This document shows, one piece after another, positions 1-21,844 of a stretch of DNA of 64,000 nucleotides. Positions within the stretch are counted from its first letter, which is position 1. Each line of letters begins with the position of its first letter. The DNA lies in contig NC_051091.1 in assembly GCF_901709675.1 (NCBI RefSeq), positions 10,326,967-10,390,966 on the forward strand, written 5' to 3'. This stretch comes from Syngnathus acus. Lineage: Eukaryota > Chordata > Actinopteri > Syngnathiformes > Syngnathidae. The translations under genes were made by a program, and so were the position numbers. The notes beneath the pieces were generated by a model, which ran no database searches, was not told the DNA's origin, and worked only from the letters and a program-made list of their open reading frames with translations.

Positions 1-24
1 AAAAAAAAAAAAAAAAAAAAAAAA

Positions 25-800
25 CGGATCAGTGAGTGTGGGAAGTGAACGATTCGTTGAACAATTCGTTTGAACTAATCTTTTGAGTGAACTGATTCTA
101 AAGATTCAGTTCACTTAAAAGAACTGGAATGCACATCACTAGTTAGGTGGGCTATTGTACAGAAAAGGACCCAGAATAAAGTTAATTATTGCAATGCAGC
201 TTTATTGAGATCGTTGATTAAAGTCTAATCAGGTCTATAGACCTTCTAATACGTAATTATTAATTACGCAGACAAGTATACATGTTTTATTATAGCGCTG
301 ACATTTGACCCTCTTCTTTTCACTGACCTTTGACAATAATTTAAAAATTTCAAGTAACATTATATAGGCTTTAACTAATGTTTTCAGTGAATGTATTATT
401 TCTTAACTTGTTTGGCCAATTTGGGACATAAAAGTTCAAAGGTGCAAAGCCCAAATAAATTACTAAAACAACAAAAAGCAATCTCATTATGAGTAAATTG
501 TAGCTTTACGCCATTGAGAGCACTACAACCTTTATGTGTTCAAAAAATCGTTCACAAATCAAAAAATGTGCTACAATCAGTTCACGTTTGTCCAAAATAT
601 GAACGAGTTCATGAACTTTTGTTCAGATACAACACTAGTCATTGTGTTCATCACTCTCCTCCAATCACACTTCTTTCATTGACTGCCACAATAATGTGCC
701 GAAGTCAATGTCTTTTTCCCTCCAATCTCACAGCCATTATCGCACTTCTCTCTGCTTGACTGGCATGTGTGCGAGGGAACAGTTCACGGTTCACCCTTCA
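25..800. repeat. Transposon-like segment rich in GAACGATTCGTT words
   Basis: The left part (45-130) has GAACGATTCGTTGAACAATTC and TCAGTTCACTT words. The right part (545-620 and 778-800) has ATCGTTCAC, CAGTTCACG and GAACGAGTTCATGAAC. Such words are typical of a dispersed fish DNA element. The boundaries are guesses. Bases 1-24 are a pure A run. Confidence 0.35.
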
Positions 801-3800
801 TTTTATTTTAAATTGGATATAAATCAATGATCACAGATTACCACTAAATTACTGCCTCTTGATATATTTTCCAAGTAGTGCAACCTTTTGCACCTTGCAC
901 AACGTGTACCGCATATAATGAAGTTGGTCAATAAAAACAATCAATCGATCAATAGTGTAAAACTCCTGTTTGGCTATAAGGCGTATGTAGGTGGGAAAAA
1001 ACTGCAAAAAAACAAGAATGAAACAGATCATGAAAGAAACACAAGATGACAAGTGTCAGGACATTAAAAAAAAGTTGCAATTAGAAAGCAGACTGACAGA
1101 GACTATCTGTCCAAAAAGACCTCTAGCTAATATGAAACTGACCTCTACCCCCTGGTGTAAAGCACGGGGTAATTGAGGTTAACAATATAATATGACCTCC
1201 CACGACTTGCATGTGTGTGTGTTACTTCTGTTGAAACGTTTCCCACCAAAGTGTGAAAATGGATAAGACAGCCATCTTTTGAATATTCTTATCAGCAGCT
1301 CCAGAGGGATGATAAACGGGATGCAGTGTATTTAATCCAAACCAAAGCCCGTGTGTGTTACATCCAGATCCAGAATTTGGTCTGGACATTATGAAATGAT
1401 GTAGTAAACCTTGTTGGATTTCTAATATAACCATTTATTTTGATTTCCTATGAAATCACAGCACCCCAGGAAAAACAGCCAATCAGAAACAGAATGCTAA
1501 AGATTATAGTGTCGTTCACTCGCGACCACACTCACAGCAGCTGTTCTGACATTTACAGTGACAGAATGAAGTTAGTCTACGTTCAAATGTCGCAATTATT
1601 AAACTGAAAAACTCACTATAAATAGGTTGCAAACATCTTTCACATGACCCTCCAAGAAACACTGAGTCAAATGCACGTGTATATAGACCTTCAACATGTC
1701 CATAGGGACTTGGCAACATGCATGCTGATGAGTTTGCCTTCAAGCGGGTTTGGGGCGGCTCATGGTATGGGGGGGGGCATTGCCACTGTCTTACATGTCA
1801 ACACTCCATCCCACAACATTTCATCTCGCGCTTAGAAAGGTCACCATGCAGAAGTGGCAAAATATGAGGGAGGAAAAAAAAAAGGTGAAATGGAATTTTC
1901 GATGGTAGTATGTTGTGTGTGCATGCTCGCAACATGGAGGCCATTATGTCGAAATGGAGAGAAATCAATTCAACATAATGATTTCAAAAAGATCAGAGCT
2001 ACCAAATTATTGTTGGAAATTTACCTCAGCAACTTGCTGCTTGTGATCCCATAATAATGGCCATCAATTATTGAGACTTGGTGAAGCAGCATGTGGCTCA
2101 TTGTACATTATTCCTGTGCAGGATACTACCAACAATTGTTTGTTATCAGCTGCTGCTCCAGTTGACATGTGACCCTAATGAAGTCAAGTGCTATAGAAAA
2201 TTGATGGATGGCAAAATATAATCCATAATATGTGTGAAAAGCTCTTGTTATTACTCTCGGTACGTGGACGTCAGCTAAGACACTCTTCTTTTTGCAAATT
2301 CAATGCTACTCTCTCCGAGAAGATGACACTAAGAATATTTTCCACAGGATTATTTCACTTTTGGTTGAAAAAAAAATCATGCAGGCACAGTTGCAGGTAG
2401 AAGCATTGTGTGCACCCACGGTGTCTCCACGAGAGGCAGAAAGAATAAATATCCTGACAGTGCAAGCCACCCACAATCATGCATAAAGTCATAACACACT
2501 GTATTTTAATTGATTTCTTTTTTAACCACCCCACCCACACACAAAAAAAATTACAGATGTTAAAACAGTTTATCTTGATCACATTTAAATCATCAAATTT
2601 AAAAATGGGTGTGTAGATTTTTCCTTCCATTGCAAATCAGCTTTAATTAGAAGTGAAACTTCATTTATGTGCTTCAAAAGGAATATGTCAAATAGAGGCC
2701 GCAGCAAAGAAATACCTCGGTCGTCATCAAAGGAAGCGACTTAGGACAAGTTTAAAAAGAATCAGGCCAGAGGTGCCTTCGGTCTGCTGTGCGTTGGAAC
2801 ATCCACGATTTTCATTTTCTGCTCTCCGTTCCAATTTCCTGCACCGCCACTTTGGTTTCTATTTCTTGTCCCGCTCTGCCACTTAATTCACTCTCGATAC
2901 CTCTTTTGTGTCCAATTCCTCTTCTCGCATTTGCACTTCTCTAATCCGACGGTGAATTATGTGACGGCGCCGTTAGTCCCGTCCTATCCTGCCGCAACTC
3001 ACCTATCGCAGTCAAATCAGAATAATGAAGGTTATTAGTCATTTTAAATGTCATTCAGACCTTTTATGTATCGTTGGGTTCTTCGCCGAGGCTCGTGGAC
3101 GGCGTAGCGCATTAAAGCCAGATTCTCGATGCCTAATGGCGTGTGAACACGGATAGGCTATTAGCATAAAATGATGTGCTTAGCGATAACGAGTGGATTT
3201 ACTTGGCTTACAATGCCACGAGCGGCTGCGCGGAAATAACGCGGAGAAGAGAAAGAGAAAAGAGAGGAAGCTAATTCGGTCCAAACTGGAAACTCGAGCG
3301 AGGCCTTCTTATCTGTTTTGTTCTTGTGCGCACACTGTATCAAGTGGCTCTCCACTCCTGCGAGTGCAAGGCTATTTTAGAAGCTGCTGGATGCGCCACG
3401 ACCATTGCAAGCGGCAGATTGGAAGATAAGAATGCGGTCGAGGCATTCGGTCTCGTGAGCTACGTTTCACACATTGTCGATAATGTGTTTGCTATTATCT
3501 TGGTGGACTTAAGGTGGAATTGTACACAGGGAATCACCAGGAACATGATCATTTTTCACCCCTCCAAAAAGAAAAAAAAATATTCCCTCCACTTTAGCCG
3601 GAGGGATTTACTTTCTCAAGAATTAAAACGAACCCTAACCTTCTGATCAGAAATAGTACACTCGTTATAATACATTTTCCTCCACGAATAGTAAGTAGCT
3701 TAACACATTCAACAAATAAACTGCTTCATGTTTTGTTTTTTTTATTGTAGAAATCATTTTTTGGATTCTAACTGTTCAAAGTTGTCTTCCCTGAGTTTTG

Positions 3801-6800
3801 ATCAAACGGTTTTAGGCCTCCCCCAGCTTTAAAAATGGTACAGTCTTACAATTAGTGTATACTTTTCGCTCAATAACAAGCTATTATTGTATTTACATGA
3901 TAGGCCAAGGATGAAAATGGATTTGTAATTATTTTATAATGACTTTAAAATGAATGCAGTGTAGGAAAGGGAACAAATGATTTTTAGCTGACACCCGCAG
4001 CAACTGCCAATCACCTTGCGATGAAATTGATCCGCTATCAAACATCAGGTGTACATATTGATCGTGGCCTTTTCACAGGCGAAATGGCTAACACGTTAAA
4101 CTATGCAGTCATAAATGTACTATTTATCAGAAACATTTATCAACTTCCTCTTTGGAAAGAAGCCCACTGGTGCTTTGATGAGACTCCAAAAACCAATTGA
4201 CTAAAATAAACTAAGCCACAAAAGTCAATTGACGCTATGTGTTTAACTCCTAACTTCATAAAATGACTAAATAACGTTGCAGCAGTCATGCACAGTTAGT
4301 CCATGTTGTTGTCCTCTCGCACGCATATGCACACGCATGTCCTCTCGTCAACCTTTGAAATCGGTCGTGTGACAAGCGCCGTGTCTTCGGGACTTGTGAC
4401 TCAGCGTCACGTCATGGCTCCAGAGCTCCATGTCCAAAGTCAGACAGTCACGTTATGCTTTTGACTTTGTCTCTTTTTCTTCTTTTTCTTCGCTCTCCGT
4501 CACTCCATCTTTCTCCCCATCTCCAACTCGTCCCTATGTCAAGCGAGGCCGAGGCGCTCGGAGGCCCGTTGCCGGGCTGTCACTAACGTTTATGTTAACC
4601 TTTCGTTGATGATGACATGCAATAGTTGAGCCAGCAGCGGCGCCTGACTGTCGTTAATCCTCCACAGGCTCCTCACCGCCCTCCAACCCTTCCACCCGTT
4701 TTCTCGATCTATCTTTGACCCTGACTTCCTCCACGAGGCGTTTTGTCATCACTGGACGACGCCAACTCAGCTCTTCCTCTAAATGTCCTTTTTAATTCGC
4801 TTTTTTTCCTTTATCATTTTTTTTCTGAAGCCGACAAACGTTCTCAAAATCCTTTTTATCTATCAATTATAATTTCTGTCCTTAAACCTGAAGAGATCCT
4901 ACAGACATGAATATGTCCCTCAAAAAGACATTCCCATCAGAAAAAAAAAATCAGCACAGTAGTAAATGCTATCATTCATTTAGGCACATTAAAGCGTTAA
5001 CTGCTGAGTCCATTTGCATTCAGTTGCTAACCAAATCAGCAGTATTTCTCAAGGCCAAAGGTTTTGGATACATTTTGGTATGTATTTTGCTTTATCAAAT
5101 GTTTTGATTTTGTACTTTATATTAAAAATACTTTCATACAGCATTGTATATATTTGGTACAGCTGAGCAGGAAAGCATCCAAAAACGAGTTTAACAGCGC
5201 AGCGATGGATTTAATACATACAAGGCTTGGCTCCATTTTTAATGTACTATTATTTCTCTTGAGTGGTCGTCCATTATGGGGCCAGCGACTGGTGTATGGC
5301 GCCAATCATCCATGTGGCAATCAATTCATCTGTTACCATGGAAATGGCCCGAGTGAATAGCAGATAAGTAGGGGAGCGTGTAGAGATTGCTGACACCTGC
5401 TCTCCTTCCTTTCTCCGCGCGCACATATTCAATAACATTTCTCATAAACACGTTATGCGTTATGTAACCGAGTGCGCACCAATACGCACATACACAAAAG
5501 TCGCACCAATTATGTTGAGCCAGTTTTTTACTTTTTCCCCTTTGATAAGTAATGATATGTCTGCAGCAGACCACATATACAATGACATCATGAAGTAATA
5601 ATATTTTGCAAATTAAAATAATGAATAATAATTACGATATCAACCTTTTGAGGACCAATGTGCTCAACTTGAGCTGTGAGTGAACTTTATGCCCGCATTA
5701 CGCCCACAAACGGGTTACCACTCTTATCTCCTGTTATCTGCTCCTTGGAAATGGTTGACCCATTCTTCATATTGAGATGGCGCAAATAAAAAGTTAGAAT
5801 GATGTCATAAAAGACGACTTTGCATCTCTTCTCCTGGGGGACACGTCAGAAGAATCTTAATACGGGACTTGGGGAAAAACATGCAAAGTAGCAGGTGCTC
5901 ACCATCCATGACAGGCGAACAGGATATGCCTGTTGAAACTCAAAGTGACCTCAGCAACACATCATCCATTAGGTTTCTTATTAGAGCGGTCCTACAGGAA
6001 ATGAAATACTGGTGGGGCTTAGCGATGTGCAGGAGCTGTGTGATTACCTCATTACACAGCCAATTATGCTGAACTAACCAGCACCAGACTTGAAGTTACA
6101 TAGCAAGACGAGAAAGAGATGGTATAAAAAATGCCTTTATTTATTATTATTCTTATTATTATTATGCATCCATTCATTTTGAACACCGCTTATACAATTC
6201 AAGGTTGTTATTTATTTAGTTAGTTAGTTATTTATATTACATATCCATCCATTTTCTTTCGTACTTATCCTGCTCAGCGTCATTGGGAGCTGGATGATGT
6301 CACCTGTGACTAGCATAGCAACTGTTGTAGTATTATGGCAGGATCTGAAACCTTTCGAATATTAAGGTCAGGTAGAAACGTTTTCTGCTGCTCATTTACA
6401 GGAGAGAAAGACTTTGGCCACGACTTAGTTATCTTAACTGGATTCCAAATATTGTCAAAACAAAAGGGTTTATGGTGCATCAAAGCAGCAAAAGGCGGAT
6501 AGGATACATCACAAAGATAAAAATGAATGTTATCATCTCACCACAGAGGTCATGTTAGTTGGGCGTGTTGAAACAATCACATTAAATGGTGTCCATTTCA
6601 CATAGACAAATGACAATGACAATTCTGACTTCGTGATGCGTTTAGGCGCGTGGGTGTATGCGTATCCATATCATATTATTACTAAGCCTTTCAGTATTGC
6701 ACCCCGCTATTATAAAAGTTTGTGAAACTTTCTCAAACTACAGAAACATTTTCACAAGCTCTATGTTCTTAGTGGACCTGCCTTAAGTCGAATTCCATGA

Positions 6801-9800
6801 CCCCTCGGTCCAAACACGGTGTCTGATTGCATCCGTCTGATGTCAGTCTACAGGCTCCTCAATGGAGCCTTGCCTTCAGAGATTTTGCTGCCTGTCTTCA
6901 TTATGATCTCCAGTCCGGGACCTTCAAATACAAAAAAAACCTTCCTCTCCCCTTTCGGTGTATTCATCAGCAGTCCTGCGATTTTGGGCCTCCTGTGCTC
7001 CTTTTAACATGGTCAAAGGGCTTCAACTGTCCAACTAGCCTTGCCACTCTGTTGCCTAGCAACACATCAGGAGCATATTTCATTTATCACAGCATGGGAT
7101 TTGCATTTAAATGGTGAGTGGAAGTAATCCAGTTTGCTGCTCGGTTTACTGTTCAAAATGTTGCTTCTTTTCAAACTGCATGCAATGAATGCTAAACCTA
7201 TTTCACCAGTGACCTTTTCAGTGGACAACAAATGATGTGTTTCCTAAAGCTGCACATGAGCAGAAATGTGGCGAAAGACAGCGTAATACAGAAGACTCTC
7301 TCTGTTTCTCTCTGTCTCCATCCCTCTCATGTGTTGAGGGTCCAGGTGGTTCTCTGGAATCCATTAACTCCGAATATCAGTCTTGACTTGGGGGATCCCA
7401 GCCTGTCTGCATCACTTAGTTTGACTGGTGGATGCGAAACACAGTAGTGTGGAAAGAATGTCGAAACCTAAATCTCCACATCATTGATAGACTACTTATA
7501 TTGGATGGATGCAAGATTTCGCCAAAAAAGCCCAACCGCCTTGAATACCAAGCAACAATGTTGCCTGTCTGATTTAAGTTTCATGCTCTTGCACACTAAA
7601 TAGAAGATTGATGTGTATTGTTAATTTTAAAAAAAAAGTGTAGAGGCATGAAAAAATCCTCCAGTCATAAATTTTGGCAAGAGCCAGAGGGCCACCACCT
7701 ATTGATTTTTCTATAACATCTTGGTGGCCAACAGGAGGCATCAATATTCCTTTGATACTTTTTGCTGATAGTAGATAACCCTGCATCGGCTAAAACATGG
7801 TGACAAAATGTGAGTTGTATGTTATAGTTGAAAGTTTCCCTTATCCTTCTGTTTATGTGACCGCTCATTTATTGCGCTTAACTTCCATAGTGTCAAATTT
7901 GGCAGTATTTATTTATTTATTTATTTAAAAAGCACTAATTGTGCCACCTCCACACAATGTAACATGTAGGAAGCATGTCCATGTTCCAATCCAAGATTGC
8001 TCCAATTTTTTCAGGGTATAAATCTTTGTTGTGAAGCTTAGAAGGTGGTGTTGAATGAGAAAATATGTTAATCTAAATTAATTAGCATTTAAATGCCTCG
8101 TTTATCCATTCAATAAGCTATCTCATTAGTGTGTAAATAAACCAAATTAGTGACATAGTCGCTGTCTCATTCTAAACCCTTTTAATCGCTTTTAAAATAA
8201 TCTTCCATCCTGACTTCATCTGCAAAACTGATAAAACTGCCGGGCGTTGTGTTACAAATATGCTACAGACTTGCTACCACAGGGTGAAAAATCTTGCATT
8301 ATCCTTATCAATGATCCGTCTAATTTTCCATGCGTCTGAGCATTCCCTGAGCATTTCTTGCCCACAGTGAGCCACATCACACGTGGTCAAACCAGTATGA
8401 CACCATAATGTATGACCAATACTATGACACAGAAGAGTAAGGCATAAAAAAAGAAACGCTTAATTTTTCCTTTTTCTCCTCTTTTTTCATTTTGGTTTTC
8501 TACAAATACATATCTAGAAAGTGTGAATTGCAAAGGTACACTCAGCCTGTACATAGAACCCAATGTAATCAAATTTTTCCTGATTAGTAAAGACAATGAA
8601 GTACGTCTAAGTAATGCAAATCCGTAATTGCCAAGGGTCTTAAGTGAGTGTGACAGAACCAACGCCTTTGTTTTTTAATGGAGAGGGATGGAGAGCTTGA
8701 ACTGCATTCGTCCTAAATTCCCAAAAAGCCTTTTTTTTGGCTTCTGGCACAACATGATAAGTGCCCAAGCCTCTAAAAGGGAGTCCGGGTGTGTGAGATA
8801 GTGAAAATATTCCCTTTTAATCTCATACCACGTCTTCCAAAATGAACCCCCCCCATGGAACATCCGAAAGGGGAGTTTTTGCGCTGAATGTGGACAATGA
8901 GTAGGGGATTAGCGCACCAATGAGACATGATTTTGTATTTTCATGTCACTGTCCCAGTATGAACATTTAGCCTATTTCTTTTGCACGTCGCTTGACCACA
9001 GGGAACTTGGCTATTATTTGGAAATGTTGGGTTATCAGGGGATATAGTATGCAGTTTTTTTTAATATGATCAGCTGAATTTCAGTGCTATTCTTGGCTGA
9101 ATTTGGTCACATAGTAATCTGAAAATAATTTTTTCCTCTTTTTCTGCATGTGCCAAGTAGTGGGCTGCACCCAACTGCCGTAGCGACGCCCAGATGGCAA
9201 GCCAATTACGGGTGAGCGAACCGTCTTGTGATACTCCGAAAAAGAAAAAAAAATCGTTGCTGGTCCCAACGGTCTGATTGGTGCGTTTCGCTCCCGCAAA
9301 AGCGCCTCCTGTTGGCCTGCGGCAGAGCGGCGGAGGGGGGCAGTTGTGGATACGACTGGGCTAGGGCGAGAGAGCTGGTGGCGCTGGTAGCCCCCACCTA
9401 AGGGCAAGCCTGTGTGCACTGGAGCTTGTAATTACAGAAGGAGGTGGTGGTAATAGAGTCTGATAAAAGGCAAACACCAAGGCTGACAGCTGGGGCCCCC
9501 TGTGTCACATTCACCCCTCACACGAGGGCCACAGGTGACATGATGCTCGGGAAAAAAAATGTGTGTCCATACATGGAAATGTGGACAACTATATATATAT
9601 ATATTTTTTACATTTATGCACTTCCTCTTATAAGCGCCTTAAAGTCATGATTAGAATAGTGACTATTTCAAATATGGCAAGAACAGCATCGCATTCTTTT
9701 AGCTTTCTTTTCTGTGTGTGTAAACAAGTGCAAGTGTGAACATTTACACACATGGGCACAACTATTGCTACACTTGTTAATGAAAGAATAACTTTGGGAT

Positions 9801-9990
9801 TCACTTTCAACACTTGATAAATTAAACTGTTGCAACAAATAGACAAATTATCAGGTTGGATGGAATATAAGGCATGAATTGTCCTTTGGGTGAGTCAGGG
9901 AGTGAGTGAGAGAGAGAGTGAATGAGAGAGTGAGTGAGAGAAAGATAAAGAGAGAGTTGGAGGAGAAAAAAAAAGAGGAGGTGAGAAAGG
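801..9990. other. Non-coding DNA upstream of slc6a1
   Basis: No exon of a recognisable protein was found on either strand. All open frames here are under 115 codons, lack known motifs and look like chance. Apart from the fish repeat at 6160-6310 and short A/T runs, nothing specific is visible. Confidence 0.6.
6160..6310. repeat. Degenerate fish interspersed repeat (CATCCATTTTC / CTTATCCTG type)
   Basis: CATCCATCCATTTTCTTTCG followed by CTTATCCTGCTCAGCGTCA is a worn copy of the abundant fish repeat that reads CATCCATTTTCTATACCGCT then TATCC. A second partial start lies at 6166-6190. Confidence 0.5.
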
Positions 9991-9991
9991 A

Positions 9992-9998
9992 TATAAAA
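9992..9998 (+). promoter_or_regulatory. slc6a1: TATA-like box, candidate slc6a1 promoter
   Basis: TATAAAA lies about 450 nt before a good splice donor (CT|GTAAGT, GT at 10452) that could end a non-coding first exon. A GA-rich tract precedes it (9899-9975). Transcription would start near 10020-10030. This is a positional inference; no transcript supports it here. Confidence 0.35.
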
Positions 9999-10024
9999 CG
10001 TTGGGACAGGAAGATGCTCTTCTC

Positions 10025-10451
10025 CTGGATCCGCTGGATGCCATCCATCCACACTGGACATGTTGGACTAGTCGCTGTGAGTGTGTGCGCGCGTGTGTGA
10101 GTGAGTGGAGGAGGAGGGGGCTCAACCAACTATGTGGATGAGGCCGCGCTGCGCATCGCTACGCCCCTGCTCGCTCCAAGTCAGACGGCTCCTTCTCCTC
10201 GCGTCTTCTCGTCTGCTGGCTGCCTCTCTTTCAGCACCACTCCTTTAAGGACAGCAGCGCACACCCCCTTTCGCCGTCCTTCCATCTATCCCTCCTTCTT
10301 GTTCTTCCATCCATCCGTCCATCCTCCACCCTCGGGATCATTACTGCAGCGAGCGGATCGAATGCGAAAATTTCCACTCAAGACGCACAAAAAAAGTGCA
10401 AGGAATTACTTCTTGGGATTTATTTTCATCAGGAAGACTTAATAGTCAACT
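10025..10451 (+). other. slc6a1: Probable non-coding first exon (5' UTR) of slc6a1
   Basis: GC- and CpT-rich stretch between the TATA-like box and a consensus donor at 10452 (GTAAGTATC). The coding exon has a matching acceptor at 11047-11048 (TCCGACAG), so exon 2 would begin at 11049. The start is approximate. The 113-codon open frame across it has no recognisable content. Confidence 0.4.
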
Positions 10452-11048
10452 GTAAGTATCGCACTGTTTTTCTTAATGATTTACTGTGCTAGATTTTTCA
10501 TTTTTATAATAACCAATAAATGTCCTACGAATTTTTAAATCAACTGTTTTGTAGAAAAGGACTGTTAGGTCGAGTATAGAGATATCAAAACACAGATATA
10601 AATGTGAGCCCTTCGAAGAGGAAAAGATTCAACACTCGTGCGTAATTGCGCGCACTCACCCGCTCGTGCGTTTATTTTACGGCGAAGGGCAAAAAAGAAA
10701 AACTGCTCCAAAATATGCTCCAAAATCACCGTACACTTATATGATTTTCCATTATTGCTCTGGATTTGATGATCTTTTTCCACGTTTGTGGTGTTTTCCG
10801 TGCGTAAATGCAGAGATGTATCGCTACCATAAGCGTCGCGTCTGGCTCCTAAATTGCTTTTTAGAGAACAACCTGCACATTTCTCTGCACGCAAGCGCTC
10901 GCTGCTACACCGTGACAAGTTTATTGCGTTAATTAAGCAGTTTCTTGTTTTCCCCCACAATTAACGCAAAGTAACGCATTCGAATCCACGCGGAAGTGGA
11001 ATATATTTCTTGTGAGTTGAATGAACATTTTACGCATTCCTCCGACAG
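10452..11048 (+). other. Probable 5' UTR intron of slc6a1
   Basis: Bounded by GTAAGT at 10452 and CGACAG ending at 11048. CpG frequency is clearly higher than in the flanking DNA, especially from 10600 and through coding exon 1, consistent with a CpG-island promoter region. No other feature is visible. Confidence 0.4.
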
Positions 11049-11144
11049 TGTACCGGGGGGACGGAGAAGCTGCGTGACCCGAACCGGTGCTGCTGAAGTG
11101 GTACCCTTCTTCCTCCTCCTCTTTCCTTCGTCGTCGACGCGAGC

Positions 11145-18994
<7,850 letters not shown>

Positions 18995-19380
18995 AACCTC
19001 GCGAGTTTCTCTCTTGTCTCAGCGGTTCTCCGTCGGGCTCCAAACACGCCCCAAGAGAAGCGGAATCAAGGTTGGGAACGACCACCAGACGTCTACGTCT
19101 GCTTTCATTCACCTACCTCCCGGGGACACGTGAGACCAACCTGACCGCATTTATTGTTATTATTGTAATTATGAAATCTGTCTTTTTTTTATTTTCTTGT
19201 TGTATCATACGGAGGAAACTACCCAGCCAACGTGTTGTGTACTTATAAAGTTCATTATGCAAAAAAAAAACATTTTAACAAGAGAAATATAAGTTAGAAA
19301 GTAAAACTACATTAAAAGATATTGTTTTAAATTTTGAAGGCCCGCATTGATAGTTTAGACGACAATAACTGTACAAAGAC

Positions 19381-19470
19381 AATACAATAAAATACAATAA
19401 TACTTTATTTATATAGCGCATTTCATAACAGCCAAAGCTGTAACAAAGCGCTTCACATATACATTTACAA
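19381..19470. repeat. Fish repeat tail (TTTATTTATATAGCGC type) inside the slc6a1 3' UTR
   Basis: ACTTTATTTATATAGCGCAT, then AACAAAGCGCTTCACATATA: a widespread teleost dispersed sequence, probably a retroelement 3' end. It includes AATAAA at 19386. Confidence 0.45.
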
Positions 19471-21834
19471 CTATCGGGTTCAATGCATTTTTGCTTGTAA
19501 AATAAGTAAATACATAAAATAGAGGCCATGTTTTAGGTGAGAAATTAAATGGAAATATATGGACGTGGAATGCGAATGGGGCCAAATATAATAGATCCAG
19601 ACTATTTCATTTCAAGTGTTTACCAGCCGTGTCTGGGGGCTTATACGTTCAAAAAGCACAAGTGCAGTTTGTAGTACGAGTTTGAAACCTATGACAAAAA
19701 AAAGATTACGAATAAAAAAAGATATATATACTTCAGTAGAATATCTAGCAAAAACTGTCATCACTGTTGACAGTTTTGTCTTGTTTTTCTGAAGAACAAT
19801 AACTATGTACAGTGTGTTGTTGGAATCCTTTCTTTTTGAAGAATAACTTTGAGGTAGTTTTGTATATTTGAGACAGAGAAGGACCAAACAAGCACACACA
19901 TCGGTTTGATTATTACAGGTACACTTGCAAACTTACTAACAGCATGTGATCACCCCTAGCAGACTGTCAATCATGGCAACATCCCATCGTGTACTATAAT
20001 CCTACGAGCATCCCGTGTGAACGCGTATTCGAACAATAAGCTTAAATGACAGAGAAGCTATGACCGATTATAGCATAGGTTTCTATGACAACCAGTACAG
20101 TAACTATACAGTATTTAGTAACTGACTCCTCAGGAACAAAGGTGGATGTGACCAAATGCTCCCGGATAAGGTACACTGAAGCAGTAATATAAGTATATAT
20201 TATAATGTCTATCGTAGCTCCTCAATTAAATGGCCACACATGAGGGAGAAATGTTTATTAGCAGAGAGGCCTTTATTCAAACAAATATATTTTTCCCAGT
20301 AATATTAAACAATGATAGATGAGAATTTAATTTATATCAATACTATTAAACAGCTCAAATCAGGGCAAAGACTGGGTGGAATTAATAAATTCTTATAACA
20401 ACATTGTAGCGTGGCCGCATGTCGGCCATAGCCAACATTATGGCGTGACTATCAGTCAGTTAAAAGACGGCATCTCGGTATAAAAGAACAGGACTGCACA
20501 CCATTATGGTGTGAGAAACTATCCTAGTCTGCTCCAATGTTAGTTGTCGTTAAAGACCCCATCTGAAGTTAACATGAGATTTGATTGTTATCTCGGTAGA
20601 TGCTGCTGATTTGGTTAGCAACAGAGATCAAATGGCACAGCGTGAACAACAGAGTCGACTGAAATAATTATAATAATAATTACCCTTTTTTTCCCAATGG
20701 GAAAAAGGCGTTTATTTGTCTTGCGGCGTCAAATAGAGAGGAATGACCACATATTTGAGGAAGTTACTATTTCGTTTTCTTCAGGCTTCTGAGAGACTGT
20801 TTACGTGCTTCAGTAGGTATTGCTGTTTTGGTTAGCAACAAAGTTCAAATAGGTTTAGCTCATTTTTTAATGTCCGCGTATTTGAGGAAGATGATTATTT
20901 ATGTCAAGTGGGCATTTGTTGTACGGCCACTGATTGAGGAAATACACGGTAATTAAAATTTCTCCTTCTCTAAAAACATTTAAACTGGGATCTTTGGACA
21001 ACAAATCCAAATCTTATGTGTGTATGTGTGTGTGCACACATTTATGCGTGTGTGCGTTTTCTTTGTGCACATCATTTCTCATAATGATAAATGACGATCG
21101 AGGTTGGAATCTGTCTAAATACTGGCAAGTCCTTTTCGTAGGCTAAAGGAAAACCTATTATTACATATCAAGTTTGCACGGCAATAGGAATAAATGATAG
21201 CTTGTCTTATCTTATTACTGTAAAGAAAGAGAATTAAAAAATGAATAAATATTGATGATAATATTTGCTTCTGTGGCAGCTAAATGCGACAGGAATCAGG
21301 TTGAATCCGTCCCGTTAGGTCTCTTTTATTTATGTATTTTCTTTCCAAGTACGTAAATGAAAATGACGACGAAGGATTCGATGCATTTTTTTTGTACAAA
21401 GTGACTATCTGCAGTTTTCTCTCTTGAATGATGTTGTAAACTGGACTGTGTAATACATGTATCTGTGAATGTCCGTACAACCTGACTTTTTTTTTGTTTC
21501 TTTATTTCTGTCGATTCAATGTGGAACACAAAAAAAAAAAGTAAAAGAAAAAGAAAGTGTATTATTTGCTGTTTTCCGCAATAATATTCCCGGAAAGACT
21601 AAAGCACATCTCTCTCTCTCCGCTGTACAAACGATCATAACAGAATAGCGTAATAATGCTGATGATAATAATAATGTCATAGAAATGTCTAGTCAGAGAA
21701 TATTGTTTTGTATATTTTTAGCTGTTTCTTGGGCCTGATGTAAAATATTATATGTAAAAAAATATATATATAATAAATGTCTTTAGATGTGTTCTATGAA
21801 AAAGCATGATTGCAATATATGTTATCTGCAAAAA

Positions 21835-21844
21835 AATAAATAAA
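21835..21844 (+). terminator. slc6a1: Poly(A) signals of slc6a1
   Basis: Two overlapping AATAAA hexamers (21835-21840 and 21839-21844) are followed within 20-40 nt by a TG-rich element (GGCTGTGTTGTGTTGTTGG, 21862-21880), the usual layout of a cleavage and polyadenylation site. Confidence 0.65.

Noticed and set aside
1-9990. 3' exons of slc6a11, the gene expected upstream by human synteny
   Set aside because: No SLC6-like exon sequence was found in this stretch on either strand.
9822-10129. Ser/Leu-rich antisense open frames over the GA tract
   Set aside because: Low-complexity GA/TC DNA; no conserved motif and overlapping frames on both strands.
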